Shown: positions 1 through 9,500 of the stretch, one piece after another
Layout: every line of letters starts with the position of its first letter
Numbering within the stretch: the first letter of the stretch is position 1
NCBI GenBank assembly: GCA_009746045.1
Contig: RPFO01000050.1
Span: 5,752,277-5,816,276, forward strand
DNA: 64,000 bases
DNA from: Mesostigma viride
Taxonomy: Eukaryota; Streptophyta; Mesostigmatophyceae; Mesostigmatales; Mesostigmataceae
Direction of reading: 5' to 3'
The notes under the pieces: generated by a model
What the model was told of the DNA's origin: nothing
Seen by the model: the letters and a program-made list of their open reading frames with translations, nothing else
Database searches by the model: none
Position numbers and translations under genes: made by a program

Positions 1-247
1 AACCCACCCCACCCCCTGCTAGGGGTGTGAGGGGGAGGGGGTGGGTCGAGACCCCGCCCCCCCCTCCCCCCCCCTCGAGGGGGGGGTGGCGGGGTCAGAC
101 CCCCCGGCCCACCCCCCCACCCCTGGTCAGGGGGGGGGGGCGGGGGGTGCACACTCGCTCCGGGCTTGTCGCGAACAGCCAGTTAGTATAAACTTTGAGG
201 GATCCGTAGTCTCTTTAGTACATACTTGATATTTCCGGAACATTTTA
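1..247. other. GC-rich non-coding flank with palindrome
   Basis: No gene is seen. The first 170 bases are alternating G and C tracts. Bases 50-96 form a long imperfect palindrome: GACCCCGCC at 50-58 is complementary to GGCGGGGTC at 88-96, and the centre is CTCGAG. Bases 243-247 (TTTTA) are the left target-site duplication of the retrotransposon that follows. The short reading frame at 41-229 is low-complexity and is not credible as a gene. Confidence 0.6.
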
Positions 248-728
248 AGTTGGTTGGAGACCCATCTAGGGTCCACATGGGTCCTCAGAGATAGAGGATC
301 TTGTACAGATTACTACAATATACTTTATTGTAGTATTGGGCCAATGGCTGTACTTCACTAGTACTCGCCAATGGGATAACGCCACGTAGAATATGTGGGC
401 GTCTCCCAGGCCTCCACGTCACCGGCTGGTCAAGGGCCGGTGTAGTACTGTCAATAGGACTGAGCCGACTATCGGCCTATTATGTATGCGCATCTGCCTT
501 GGTACCTCCTAGAGGATTCTAGAAGTATCTAACACGCGGCATGCACTGAACTACACGGAATGCATGTCCACGTAGGATATTCAGCAAGACTGATGAAGGT
601 GCCAAGCGCAATAGAATATATGCGCAACGAAGACGAATTATGCAAAAAACGACAATAACGTAAAGAAATAAAGAAGAGCCTTTGTTTTATGCATAACGCA
701 TCAAGCAAGATACCTTTTTATCGCAACT
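248..728 (+). repeat. 5' LTR
   Basis: This 481-bp LTR matches the 3' LTR at a constant offset of 5515 bp with no difference that I can see. The terminal inverted bases are AGTTG at the start and CAACT at the end, rather than a plain TG...CA; TG and CA lie three bases inside. The assignment rests on the TTTTA duplication abutting these outer bases. Confidence 0.92.
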
Positions 729-741
729 TGTATTCATTGCA

Positions 742-1983
742 ATGTCTTCGGACGACAATCTTTCAGAGCAGAGGTCTGGCCCTGGTGAGCACGGACCGGC
801 TCAATTTTCTGTCGACCCTGGCCCAGGCGAGCACAGGGATGACAATAAGAATATGTCCGACCAGCCCCGGGAGGAGGGCTGCGGGCAGGGAAGTACTAGT
901 AGTGACAACCAGCGTGCGCGTGATAAGGTGCTTCGGCGGGAGACCTTGCTTCAAGAGGCGAAGCTGCTGTCGGCAATCAAGAAATGGGTTCCAGCCCCGC
1001 TGGTGCCTGGTGCTATTCAAGCAGACCGGGATCGCTTTGTAAGCTCTCTTGGGCCGTTTTTCCGCAGGCTCGCGGGCAACCGAGACATCATTCCGGACTG
1101 GCTGGAGTTTCTTCGTGGAACCCCGCTGGGAGACCGCGAGAAAAACCACCCAGAGTGGATTTCGCTGCTGGATAAAGCACAGCGTCTGCGGTGGTCGCCG
1201 TTCGAGTTTCTGCGCCGAGCGAGGGAGACTTTTCTTCGTTCTATCACTGCCAAAACCTGCGACGAGATCGAGGAATTTGTAGATGCAAAGCCGAAGCCCG
1301 GGCAGACCATCATCGAGCACCTCAACTCTTACTACGACATGCTGGAGAAGCAGGGGCTCCGGTGGCCTGACGAGGCGGTGAATCTCCGATGGATCCAAAA
1401 CTGTGCTCTGTCCGAATCCGAGAAGCGGAATTTGGTCGCCAACTGCCGCGGTTACCTGTGCGACACTCACCGATGCAGAGCTCACCTCAAGGAGCTCCTG
1501 ACGAATCAAACCCGTGTTTCCAGAGAAGGAGGTGCCGCGGAGGTGCCTCGTGTCGCCATGGTGATGGAGCAGCAACGGGAAATCTTCTGCTACAACTGCG
1601 GGCAGCCCGGGCACACACGCCGCGCATGTAAGGGTAAGGTTGTCGCTAATTCTGAGTCCTTCCCTCCCTGCACTTTCTGTAATAGGACTAACCATCTGGC
1701 TAAGGATTGCTACTTTCGCAAGTGCAAGTCTTGTGGCAATTCTGGACATGATGCGTCTGCCTGCAGGAGCAAGGCGGGCGCTGGACCCAAGGATACCCAG
1801 ATGGAGGTCCTCAAGCTGCTGCAGCAGATCTCCCAAGCCGTCAAGAGCGGTGCCCTTCGTGGCGGCGACGCTTCTCAGCCGCGTGGTGGTGACGCTTCCC
1901 AGCCGCGTGGTGGTGATGCTTCTCAGCCGCGGGGTGGCAATACCTCTCGTGGCCGCAAGAGGAAGCAGCAGCAGAAAAACTAG
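742..1983 (+). CDS. Gag polyprotein of the Copia-like element
   Basis: This 413-residue frame begins 13 bases after the 5' LTR; it would package the element RNA into virus-like particles. The N-terminal 60 residues are polar and probably disordered. Residues ~80-250 are a helical Gag core without close resemblance that I can name. Three CCHC zinc knuckles follow at residues 283-296 (CYNCGQPGHTRRAC), 310-323 (CTFCNRTNHLAKDC) and 328-341 (CKSCGNSGHDASAC), which is diagnostic of nucleocapsid RNA binding. The tail has a tandem GGDASQPR-type repeat and a basic end (RGRKRK). The frame is intact, fitting a recent insertion. The antisense frame at 763-1836 is a shadow. The stop at 1981-1983 separates it from pol, which lies in another frame. 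Confidence 0.88.
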   Translation: MSSDDNLSEQRSGPGEHGPAQFSVDPGPGEHRDDNKNMSDQPREEGCGQGSTSSDNQRARDKVLRRETLLQEAKLLSAIKKWVPAPLVPGAIQADRDRFVSSLGPFFRRLAGNRDIIPDWLEFLRGTPLGDREKNHPEWISLLDKAQRLRWSPFEFLRRARETFLRSITAKTCDEIEEFVDAKPKPGQTIIEHLNSYYDMLEKQGLRWPDEAVNLRWIQNCALSESEKRNLVANCRGYLCDTHRCRAHLKELLTNQTRVSREGGAAEVPRVAMVMEQQREIFCYNCGQPGHTRRACKGKVVANSESFPPCTFCNRTNHLAKDCYFRKCKSCGNSGHDASACRSKAGAGPKDTQMEVLKLLQQISQAVKSGALRGGDASQPRGGDASQPRGGDASQPRGGNTSRGRKRKQQQKN

Positions 1984-2611
1984 ATGATCCTCTCTGTTTA
2001 TATAACCCCTACAGCGTCCTTATGGATGCTGATGAGAGTGGACTCATGGCAGATGAGGCCTGCCAGGTGGTAGGGGCTCCAGCAGTAACCCCTACTGACC
2101 GTAAAGCTGCCCCAGTGAGCAGCAGTAAAAGTGCCCCTGTTTGTGGCATTCCTATCCATGCCTGGAATAAAAAGAGTACCCCAGAGGGAACTCTTTCTGT
2201 AAACAACACATGTGGATCTGCTCCTGTTTGAAGATAGATGCCACACAGTGTTGTCAATGCAGGTGCCCAAGTGAGCAACATATCTGTGAACAATACATGT
2301 GGTGCAGCTCCTGATTGCAGCCAAGCACCCATTGATATTGTTAACAGTCAAGCTCCTCAGAGCAATAATCCTTGTTATATTGATAATAAAAACTTGGACT
2401 CTTGCTCTGCCAGGAACGTGGATGCCCGTCCATGTCCTGAAGAGCCATCACCTAATGATTGATCTTAGGATTTTGGCTAACTCTGATCTGCCTTTCCTAA
2501 GGATTGTGGGTCGTGAAGATCATCAAGCCCAAGGCAAGGTTGACAGATATATACAGGAGCTTAAGAAGTTGGTAATGTCTGGGGATTATCCTGAGATGTT
2601 TAAACCAACTT
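1984..2611 (+). pseudogene. Degenerate gag-pol spacer with integrase remnant
   Basis: No single frame is open. One frame carries two short blocks, each with the repeated motif SVNNTCG (2022-2462). Another frame (about 2460-2655) reads like the distal end of a retroviral-type integrase core (DLPFLRIVGRED, then a helix with YIQELKKLV), running up to the integrase C-terminal domain in the pol frame. The HHCC zinc finger and the DDE residues of integrase are not seen anywhere in the element. This could be an internal deletion of protease plus integrase core. Confidence 0.5.
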
Positions 2612-5494
2612 TTGCTGTCAGGTGTTTGGGTGCTGCAAGGTGGCCTCTACCCTGATGACATAATGCAGGCATGGAGTAAGCAGAGGTGGGCACAGTATGC
2701 TCATCTCTGTGAAAAGGATAAACAGAGAGGAGAATCATTAAAATTTGAGGTGGGAGACCAGGTGATCTTCCACAAAGAAAATGCTCCTGGTAAACGTGGT
2801 TATTGGCAGGGTCCAGGGACCATAACCTCAGTTGACCTGGAGATGAAAACTGCTGATGTGGTCTGGAATGGGACCACTTATCATCTGGCTTGGAATAGAT
2901 TGAAGAGAGATCCAATGAACGTTCAAGAAAATCCCCTGGAAATTATGGCCCCTGAAGAGGCACTTGGATCTCCCAATCTTTCCTGTCCACCTTTGGCCAG
3001 TGAACAGGCTGGACTCCAACTACCAGAAAGGGCGGCCTCCCATCAACTGGAGCCTACTACTCAGCAAGCTCAGCCTAAGACATTGACTGGGATATCACAG
3101 GATGATATGGATGAAGCTGACTTGTTGGATAATAGGGTGTCTGATCAGCACCGGAAGCTCCGGCCGTTGGAACATGGGCTTGAGACCCCTGGGCAGGTGG
3201 ATAACATATTTCAGTCTGAACAGCCAAAGCTTGGATCCAATTACCCTGGTAATAAGCCATTGCCCTTGGAGACTGATGGGATTCCAGCCCAAGGAAGACA
3301 AGCTGAGGAGGGGTTGTCCAGGTTGAACACTCAGCTCGGCAAGAGAGGCAATCCTCAAGAGCTTCGGGATATTGTAAAGAAGCTCAAGCCCTCACTAAAG
3401 ATTGCCAAAATAACTTCTCTTCTAGAGAAGGGCATGGACCTTGATGGCTTTGATGTGGATACCAAAGCAGAGGTCTCTGTCACCTCGCCCTTTAATGCTT
3501 TGCTGGATAAGTATTCCCTTGAACCCAGTCCATGGACTATTGTCCAAGACTTTGCGGGTAACACTGATCATCAAGTTCTTGGGAATATCACTATCCCATT
3601 CTTGGGTGAGTCTTTGACACTTTGTGTTGTTGATGGCTATAAGGGACCCACTCTCATTGGCCAGCCATTCTTGGTGACTCCCGGTGTTACCATTGTTGAT
3701 GGCCCCAATAACACAAAGAGTCTCCTAAAAACCCATTGTGACCCAATTCCTCTGGAATCATTCAGATGTCTCTTGCCTCTTGAAATGTTCCAGAAGGCAA
3801 ATTGGAAGACCGCCTGTGTCGGTTCAATAAAAGGAGCAGAATGGGGAAGGGATATACCCCCAGCTTCTGAGCTGGTAGAACCCGCCCAGCTCAGTGTGAC
3901 TTCTCTTGGTCTCACAAAAAGGTCATTTGCTGCTCATAGCCCCATGTCCTTTGATGATGTAGACCTGGATTGTCACACTTTCGCTGGCCTTGAGGCCTGG
4001 CGACTAGCATTGGTGCGTGCGCTCCAGGAGTGGCAAACGCTGGATGTTTTTGAAGGCATTTCAGAACCTCCACCCAATGCTCAAATGCTTCAGTTGCGTT
4101 TTGTATGCAAGATGAAGAGCAAGCTTGGTGAGCCTCCCATACCAAACGCACGTCCAGTCGTGACCCAGTTCCATGGTACTACAGACTTTGATAAGGAGGA
4201 GCTGTACACTCCTGGCCTGTCACATCCTGTTCTCAGGCTTATTCTTAGTCTGTACCTTGGTGCTTTGGACTATGGCTTGGATTATGGAGCAGAAATTGAT
4301 GACTTCACCAGGGCCTTTTTGCATGGTGATCCTCAGGTGGCCAGAGCCACTTGGCAAGCTCAAAGACCCTGTTGTGTTAAGACCCCAGCATGCTGGATAG
4401 CTGAAGTAGGTCATCCCTACATGCAGCCTAAAGTGGGCTGGGAAGGACTGGTCAGCAGTCCAGTCATCTGGTATGAAACCATTGCTCCTGCCATCCAGGA
4501 GAGATGTCAGATGCAACAATCTCATCTTGCTTATTGTCTCTTTGTGGGGCAATCCAAAGGACAACCCACCTGGGCTACCTTACATGGAGATGATATGCAA
4601 CGCATTGGTCCCAAGGGATGGTTGAATGAGACCTATAAAAGGCTCAATGACAAGTCCCCTATTGGTACCAGAGCATGGTTTAGTAAAAACAGCCAGGTAC
4701 CTTACTGTGGCATTGGCTGTACCCTTTTCCAGGATGACAAAGGATGGCATCTTAAGCTGCAATCGGCGAAGGGGTATAAAGAAAAAGTAATAACTCAGTT
4801 GCCCAAGAGAGTAACTGAGGAGAATGCCCCTACGGTTAAAGGTCAACTGGGTTGGCTGGCTGCCACAACTAACCCTGACCTGGCAGTACAGAGTAGGATG
4901 CCAGACTCTGTTGTTGTAGGAGAAGGAAGGAGGCGCCTGGAGAGCTGCCTCAATGAATCTCCTGACTTGGTGTTGTCCGGTGTAGACTGGCATGGGCGCA
5001 TCATCATAGACGCCTACACAGATGCTAGCCAAGAGTCTAGATCTGCCAACAAGATTGGTGCCAGAGCCGGATGCCTGATCACCATCAGGAATGAAGGCAA
5101 ACAGCCCTCGTTGGTATACTGGTCCAGTAACCTTCAGAGGAGGCGGTTTGCTGGCATTGACACCGCTGAGTGCAGGGCATACGCCATGTGCATTCGCGAT
5201 GCCATATACATAAGAGAGCTACTCTTATGGTGTCTGAGTCAGATAAGACCTCAACCCGTGATTGATGTCAGGGTTTATTGTGATAATAAGCCCGTGGTCT
5301 CTTTTATCAAGAATGAGAGGGCCACTACTACTGACTTGGACTACCTTGTGGCAAAGGAGTTGTCCAGCCACTGTATAACCATACATCTGCCAGGACACTC
5401 AAATCCTGCTGATGCTATGACCAAGCTTCCACGACTGGCCCTTAATGGGTACCAGTTGCTGCGGTCCATGATGGCTGGGAAACCCTTGTCATGA
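2612..5494 (+). CDS. Pol: integrase C-terminus, retropepsin-like, RT, RNase H
   Basis: The frame gives 960 residues from the first ATG; the true N-terminus is probably lost or fused upstream. Residues ~30-100 resemble the integrase C-terminal domain (FEVGDQVIF, then GYWQGPGTI). Residues ~280-355 look like a retropepsin, with DTKAEVSV at 283-290 in place of the usual DTGA and LIGQPFL at 348-354 matching the C-terminal LIG/LLG box. Copia-type reverse transcriptase follows, with DFTRAFLHGD at 564-573 and LHGDD at 657-661 where YVDD is usual. RNase H follows, with YTDAS near 803 and AECRAY and CDNKPV further on. The order protease-after-integrase is atypical for Copia. Lack of an integrase core means this protein alone could not integrate the element. 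The frame itself is open, so any decay is recent. Confidence 0.82.
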   Translation: MLSGVWVLQGGLYPDDIMQAWSKQRWAQYAHLCEKDKQRGESLKFEVGDQVIFHKENAPGKRGYWQGPGTITSVDLEMKTADVVWNGTTYHLAWNRLKRDPMNVQENPLEIMAPEEALGSPNLSCPPLASEQAGLQLPERAASHQLEPTTQQAQPKTLTGISQDDMDEADLLDNRVSDQHRKLRPLEHGLETPGQVDNIFQSEQPKLGSNYPGNKPLPLETDGIPAQGRQAEEGLSRLNTQLGKRGNPQELRDIVKKLKPSLKIAKITSLLEKGMDLDGFDVDTKAEVSVTSPFNALLDKYSLEPSPWTIVQDFAGNTDHQVLGNITIPFLGESLTLCVVDGYKGPTLIGQPFLVTPGVTIVDGPNNTKSLLKTHCDPIPLESFRCLLPLEMFQKANWKTACVGSIKGAEWGRDIPPASELVEPAQLSVTSLGLTKRSFAAHSPMSFDDVDLDCHTFAGLEAWRLALVRALQEWQTLDVFEGISEPPPNAQMLQLRFVCKMKSKLGEPPIPNARPVVTQFHGTTDFDKEELYTPGLSHPVLRLILSLYLGALDYGLDYGAEIDDFTRAFLHGDPQVARATWQAQRPCCVKTPACWIAEVGHPYMQPKVGWEGLVSSPVIWYETIAPAIQERCQMQQSHLAYCLFVGQSKGQPTWATLHGDDMQRIGPKGWLNETYKRLNDKSPIGTRAWFSKNSQVPYCGIGCTLFQDDKGWHLKLQSAKGYKEKVITQLPKRVTEENAPTVKGQLGWLAATTNPDLAVQSRMPDSVVVGEGRRRLESCLNESPDLVLSGVDWHGRIIIDAYTDASQESRSANKIGARAGCLITIRNEGKQPSLVYWSSNLQRRRFAGIDTAECRAYAMCIRDAIYIRELLLWCLSQIRPQPVIDVRVYCDNKPVVSFIKNERATTTDLDYLVAKELSSHCITIHLPGHSNPADAMTKLPRLALNGYQLLRSMMAGKPLS

Positions 5495-5762
5495 GGAGTA
5501 ATCTGGGAGCCTGAGCCTAATGCTCCTCCTGTAGGTTTTTATCCCCCTGGAGGTTTTGTCCTCTCTGGAGAAGAGGTTTTCCTTCAGATTTGGGTTTTCC
5601 CTACAGCAGGTTACACCAACCATGCAATGATGAGATGCAAACTCCATAAGACCCAAGTGAGTCCCCATTGCCCACATATGTGAAAGTGAACTGGCCAGGT
5701 GCGGCCGAACATCAATGAATACATCTAAGCCTTATCACTTTCACAAGGGAAAGAATGGCTGG
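5495..5762 (+). other. Post-pol region with polypurine tract
   Basis: This is non-coding sequence between the pol stop and the 3' LTR. Just before the LTR is a purine-rich run (about 5742-5762, AAGGGAAAGAATGGCTGG) in the position expected of the plus-strand primer. No other gene is seen. Confidence 0.5.
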
Positions 5763-6243
5763 AGTTGGTTGGAGACCCATCTAGGGTCCACATGGGTCCT
5801 CAGAGATAGAGGATCTTGTACAGATTACTACAATATACTTTATTGTAGTATTGGGCCAATGGCTGTACTTCACTAGTACTCGCCAATGGGATAACGCCAC
5901 GTAGAATATGTGGGCGTCTCCCAGGCCTCCACGTCACCGGCTGGTCAAGGGCCGGTGTAGTACTGTCAATAGGACTGAGCCGACTATCGGCCTATTATGT
6001 ATGCGCATCTGCCTTGGTACCTCCTAGAGGATTCTAGAAGTATCTAACACGCGGCATGCACTGAACTACACGGAATGCATGTCCACGTAGGATATTCAGC
6101 AAGACTGATGAAGGTGCCAAGCGCAATAGAATATATGCGCAACGAAGACGAATTATGCAAAAAACGACAATAACGTAAAGAAATAAAGAAGAGCCTTTGT
6201 TTTATGCATAACGCATCAAGCAAGATACCTTTTTATCGCAACT
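5763..6243 (+). repeat. 3' LTR
   Basis: This 481-bp repeat is identical to the 5' LTR by eye. It ends CGCAACT and is followed by TTTTA, the right target-site duplication. It carries an AAATAAAG-like AT-rich stretch near its end. Confidence 0.92.
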
Positions 6244-6248
6244 TTTTA

Positions 6249-6594
6249 TGCATTTAAAAAAGAAAGTTAAAGGTTTCGTTACTTTGTCCTCCTCGGCACA
6301 GTGTAGTTGGATAGCGTAGCAGGTTTACTAAAACAAGCAGGATCTTTCTAATGAAATTTCTAGCCATGGCACCTCCTAATTCTTTGTACAGGCCCCCATA
6401 CATCCCACCTGAAAGTTTGCTTACCTTTCCTCCTTTGTACCCTGTGTATGCCCCATTCTCCTCCCCGTCCATTCAAATATCAGAGCCCATTTAACCCCAA
6501 TCCACCCGAATTTACCTCACCCCAATCCACCCCACCCCAATCCACCCCAATCCACCCCAATCCACCCCAATCCACCCCAATCAACCCTGCACAG
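6249..6594 (+). other. Probable intron with short tandem repeat
   Basis: No gene is seen in 6249-6480. From about 6493 to 6588 there is a C-rich tandem array built on the unit TCCACCCCAA. It ends in CTGCACAG at 6587-6594, a good splice acceptor immediately before the first recognisable NRPS exon. It is therefore read as the 3' part of an intron into which the retrotransposon inserted. Confidence 0.55.
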
Positions 6595-9500
6595 ATGTGG
6601 CCCGCGGGCCAGGTGCGCGCCCTTTGCACGGGCGGCGCCCCGCTGTTGAAAGAGGAGCTGCGGCGCATGCACACCGTGCTCAAAGCGGGCGTGCTGAGTG
6701 GGTATGGGTCGACGGAGGTTGCCATGGTCGCCGCCTGGTGGATCCCCGTGCCAGCTGGTGGTGGGGACGATGAGACGTCTACCAGTAGCCAGGCATCTAC
6801 CAGTCCAGGCGGCAATGGTGGCGGCGACAGAGGAAAGGATGGTGGCAAGGGTGCAGATGGCGTCAAGGGCAAGGATGGTGGCGGCGACAAGTTTAGCTAC
6901 GAGGCATCCCTCATCAAGGTGGGTGTGCCCATCCCCATGATCGATATGGCCCTTCTTGATAGCGACGGCCGGCCGGTGGTGGGCGACAGGGACCACCCGG
7001 GAGAGATCTGCGCGCGTGGCCCGAGCAGGTTTGACGGCTACTTGGACGCCCCAGAGGCGAATGCGGAGTGCTTCCACACGGCAGAGGTGAGCGCGGCGAC
7101 TCCCAGCCCGCTGATGCAGGGGCTGAGGATCAAGCCCCAGGCCACGGTGACGGATGAAGGTGCCGACAAGGATGGTGGTGGGCAACCGCAGGGGCGCCCG
7201 ATGCTGTACCCCCACCAGTGCTGGTACCGTACGGACCAGTCCAGGCGGCAATGGTGGCGGCGACAGAGGAAAGGATGGTGGCAAGGGTGCAGATGGCGTC
7301 AAGGGCAAGGATGGTGGCGGCGACAAGTTTAGCTACGAGGCATCCCTCATCAAGGTGGGTGTGCCCATCCCCATGATCGATATGGCCCTTCTTGATAGCG
7401 ACGGCCGGCCGGTGGTGGGCGACAGGGACCACCCGGGAGAGATCTGCGCGCGTGGCCCGAGCAGGTTTGACGGCTACTTGGACGCCCCAGAGGCGAATGC
7501 GGAGTGCTTCCACACGGCAGAGGTGAGCGCGGCGACTCCCAGCCCGCTGATGCAGGGGCTGAGGATCAAGCCCCAGGCCACGGTGACGGATGAAGGTGCC
7601 GACAAGGATGGTGGTGGGCAACCGCAGGGGCGCCCGATGCTGTACCCCCACCAGTGCTGGTACCGTACGGGGGACATGGGGTATTACGACGAGCAGGGCC
7701 ACCTGGTTGTGTGCGGCCGCTTCCGCGACTTCATCAACCGCGGCGCGATGAAGATCAGCCCCTTGGAGGTGGAGAACGCGGTCCGGCAGCACCCGAGGGT
7801 ACAGGATGTGGTGGTGTTTGGCGTGGAGGACCCGTTGTTCATGCAGCTGGTGGCCGCCGCGATCGTGCTGCGCCGTGATGAGGGCGAGGGCTCACCACCT
7901 CCAGCACCCGGCATGCCCCCACAAGCACGAGGCATAGAGTCCACTAGTACCTCGGGTGCAGCCGGCCGGTCGGCCTCATCAATACCAGCCGGAAATGATG
8001 ATTCATCATCAGCAGGGGGGAGAAAGGTGGCATCCGCCGCCGTTCCCTTGCCCACCCACACCGAGCTGGTCTCTTTTTGTCAGTCGCGTTTGGCCCACCA
8101 CAAGGTGCCCAGCCGCTTCTTCGTGGTTGAGTCGCTGCCACTGACCGAGACAGGCAAAGTGCGGCGCGCATGGCTGGGGCAGCAGGCCAAGTGCGAGGCG
8201 CTGACTCCCTTGCCCTGGGGGGACGAGGACGGGGAGTTGCCACGTGGGGAGGTGGAAGAGTTGGTGGCGCGCGTGTGGCAGCATCAGCTGCGCGGCATGC
8301 TCAAGGGGAAGCGGCGCATCTACCGGGGCGACCCCTTGCTGGCGCTGGGGGCCACGTCCATCGATGCCCTGGCCATCCTCACAGCGCTCAACCAGCAGGT
8401 GCCCGCGCTGCTGGCATCTCGAGCGGGCAGGGTGTCCAGCGGCATGCAGCTGGGGATCACATTACCTGACCTGCTGGCGCAACAGGACCTGGCAGCCGTG
8501 GCGGCGATGTGCGAGGAGGTGTGGTCGATGCTTGCCATGGAGGGGGGGCCGGGGGCGGGGGCGGCAGTCAGCCCGGGGATGCCGACTGCCGGGGTGCCAG
8601 GGGATGAGCGCGCGGACCAGCATCACCAGGGTGCCAGGGGCCAAGATGGCAATGCTTCTAACCATCATAATCACAACAATGAGGATGATCTGAGGAAGAG
8701 GATGCCAATGACACTATCCGCCCCCCTGGACATGTCCCTCAAAGATACCCTGCCGGTACCCGCGACCGCTCCCAACCCTGGCCCCGGCAAGCCCTCCCTT
8801 GCTTTCCACGCCCAAGGCAAACCCACGGTGGTCTCCTACGCCCAAGAGCAGATGCTGCTGTTTGAGGCCATGTACCCTGGCACCGCCGCGTACACCTGTG
8901 CGCACGTGTGGCGCTCCGCGGTTGGCCCGATCGACCCGGCCCTCTTCTCGCGCTCCTTATCCTGGCTCGTGGAACGGCATGCGTCGCTGCGAACGCACTA
9001 TCTGTTGGGGGGGCGATCAGGTGCTGGCAGCCACCCTGCTGCCAGTGGAGGCTCCGCCCCCGTCTTGTTGCAACAGGTTGTCCCCATGTCCGAGTTTATT
9101 CTGCCGTTGGACATGACGGATCTCTCCGGCCAAGACCCCGAGGCCATCGAGTCACACATCCAGCGCACGCTGGCGGACCACGCGTGCCACTCGTTTGACC
9201 TGTACGGGTCCGAGCCGCTGTTTCGGGCGTCCCTCATCCGCTGGACCGGGACAGGACACCCCTCACCAACCCCCCTCCCTGGCAGCAAGGACTCTTCCCG
9301 CCTTGTGCCCGACAGCGGCAGCACAGTGGCGTTCTCCATCCACCACTCCATCTTTGACGGCCTCTCGTCGGCTGTGTTTGAGCGCGAGCTGGCGGCCTGC
9401 TACCGGTCCATGGCATCTGCCACGCAGGGACACCCGCCCTCCCTGCCCCCGCTGCCGCTCCAATACGTCGACTACGCGCAGTGGCAGCGCCGGTGGCTGG

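Larger units (their letters stand above)
248..6243 (+). mobile_element. Copia-order LTR retrotransposon, young, integrase mostly lost
   Basis: Two 481-bp direct repeats (248-728 and 5763-6243) look identical base for base and enclose a gag frame and a pol frame. The element is bounded by TTTTA on both sides (243-247 and 6244-6248), a 5-bp target duplication. Domain order is gag, integrase remnant, retropepsin-like domain, reverse transcriptase, RNase H, so integrase precedes RT as in Ty1/Copia. Identical LTRs imply recent insertion. The integrase catalytic core is not recognisable, so this copy was probably mobilised in trans by an intact relative (inference). It sits upstream of the first NRPS exon visible, plausibly in an intron of that gene. 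Confidence 0.9.

Noticed and set aside
729-745. tRNA primer-binding site after the 5' LTR
   Set aside because: The bases TGTATTCATTGC do not match any tRNA 3' end that I can recall, so no site is claimed.
763-1836. 357-codon minus-strand frame opposite gag
   Set aside because: The gag frame has three zinc knuckles; the antisense frame has no motif and is a compositional shadow.
6517-7792. Minus-strand frames of 136-269 codons over the A domain
   Set aside because: They are antisense to clear adenylation-domain motifs, and their repetition only reflects the 436-bp duplication.
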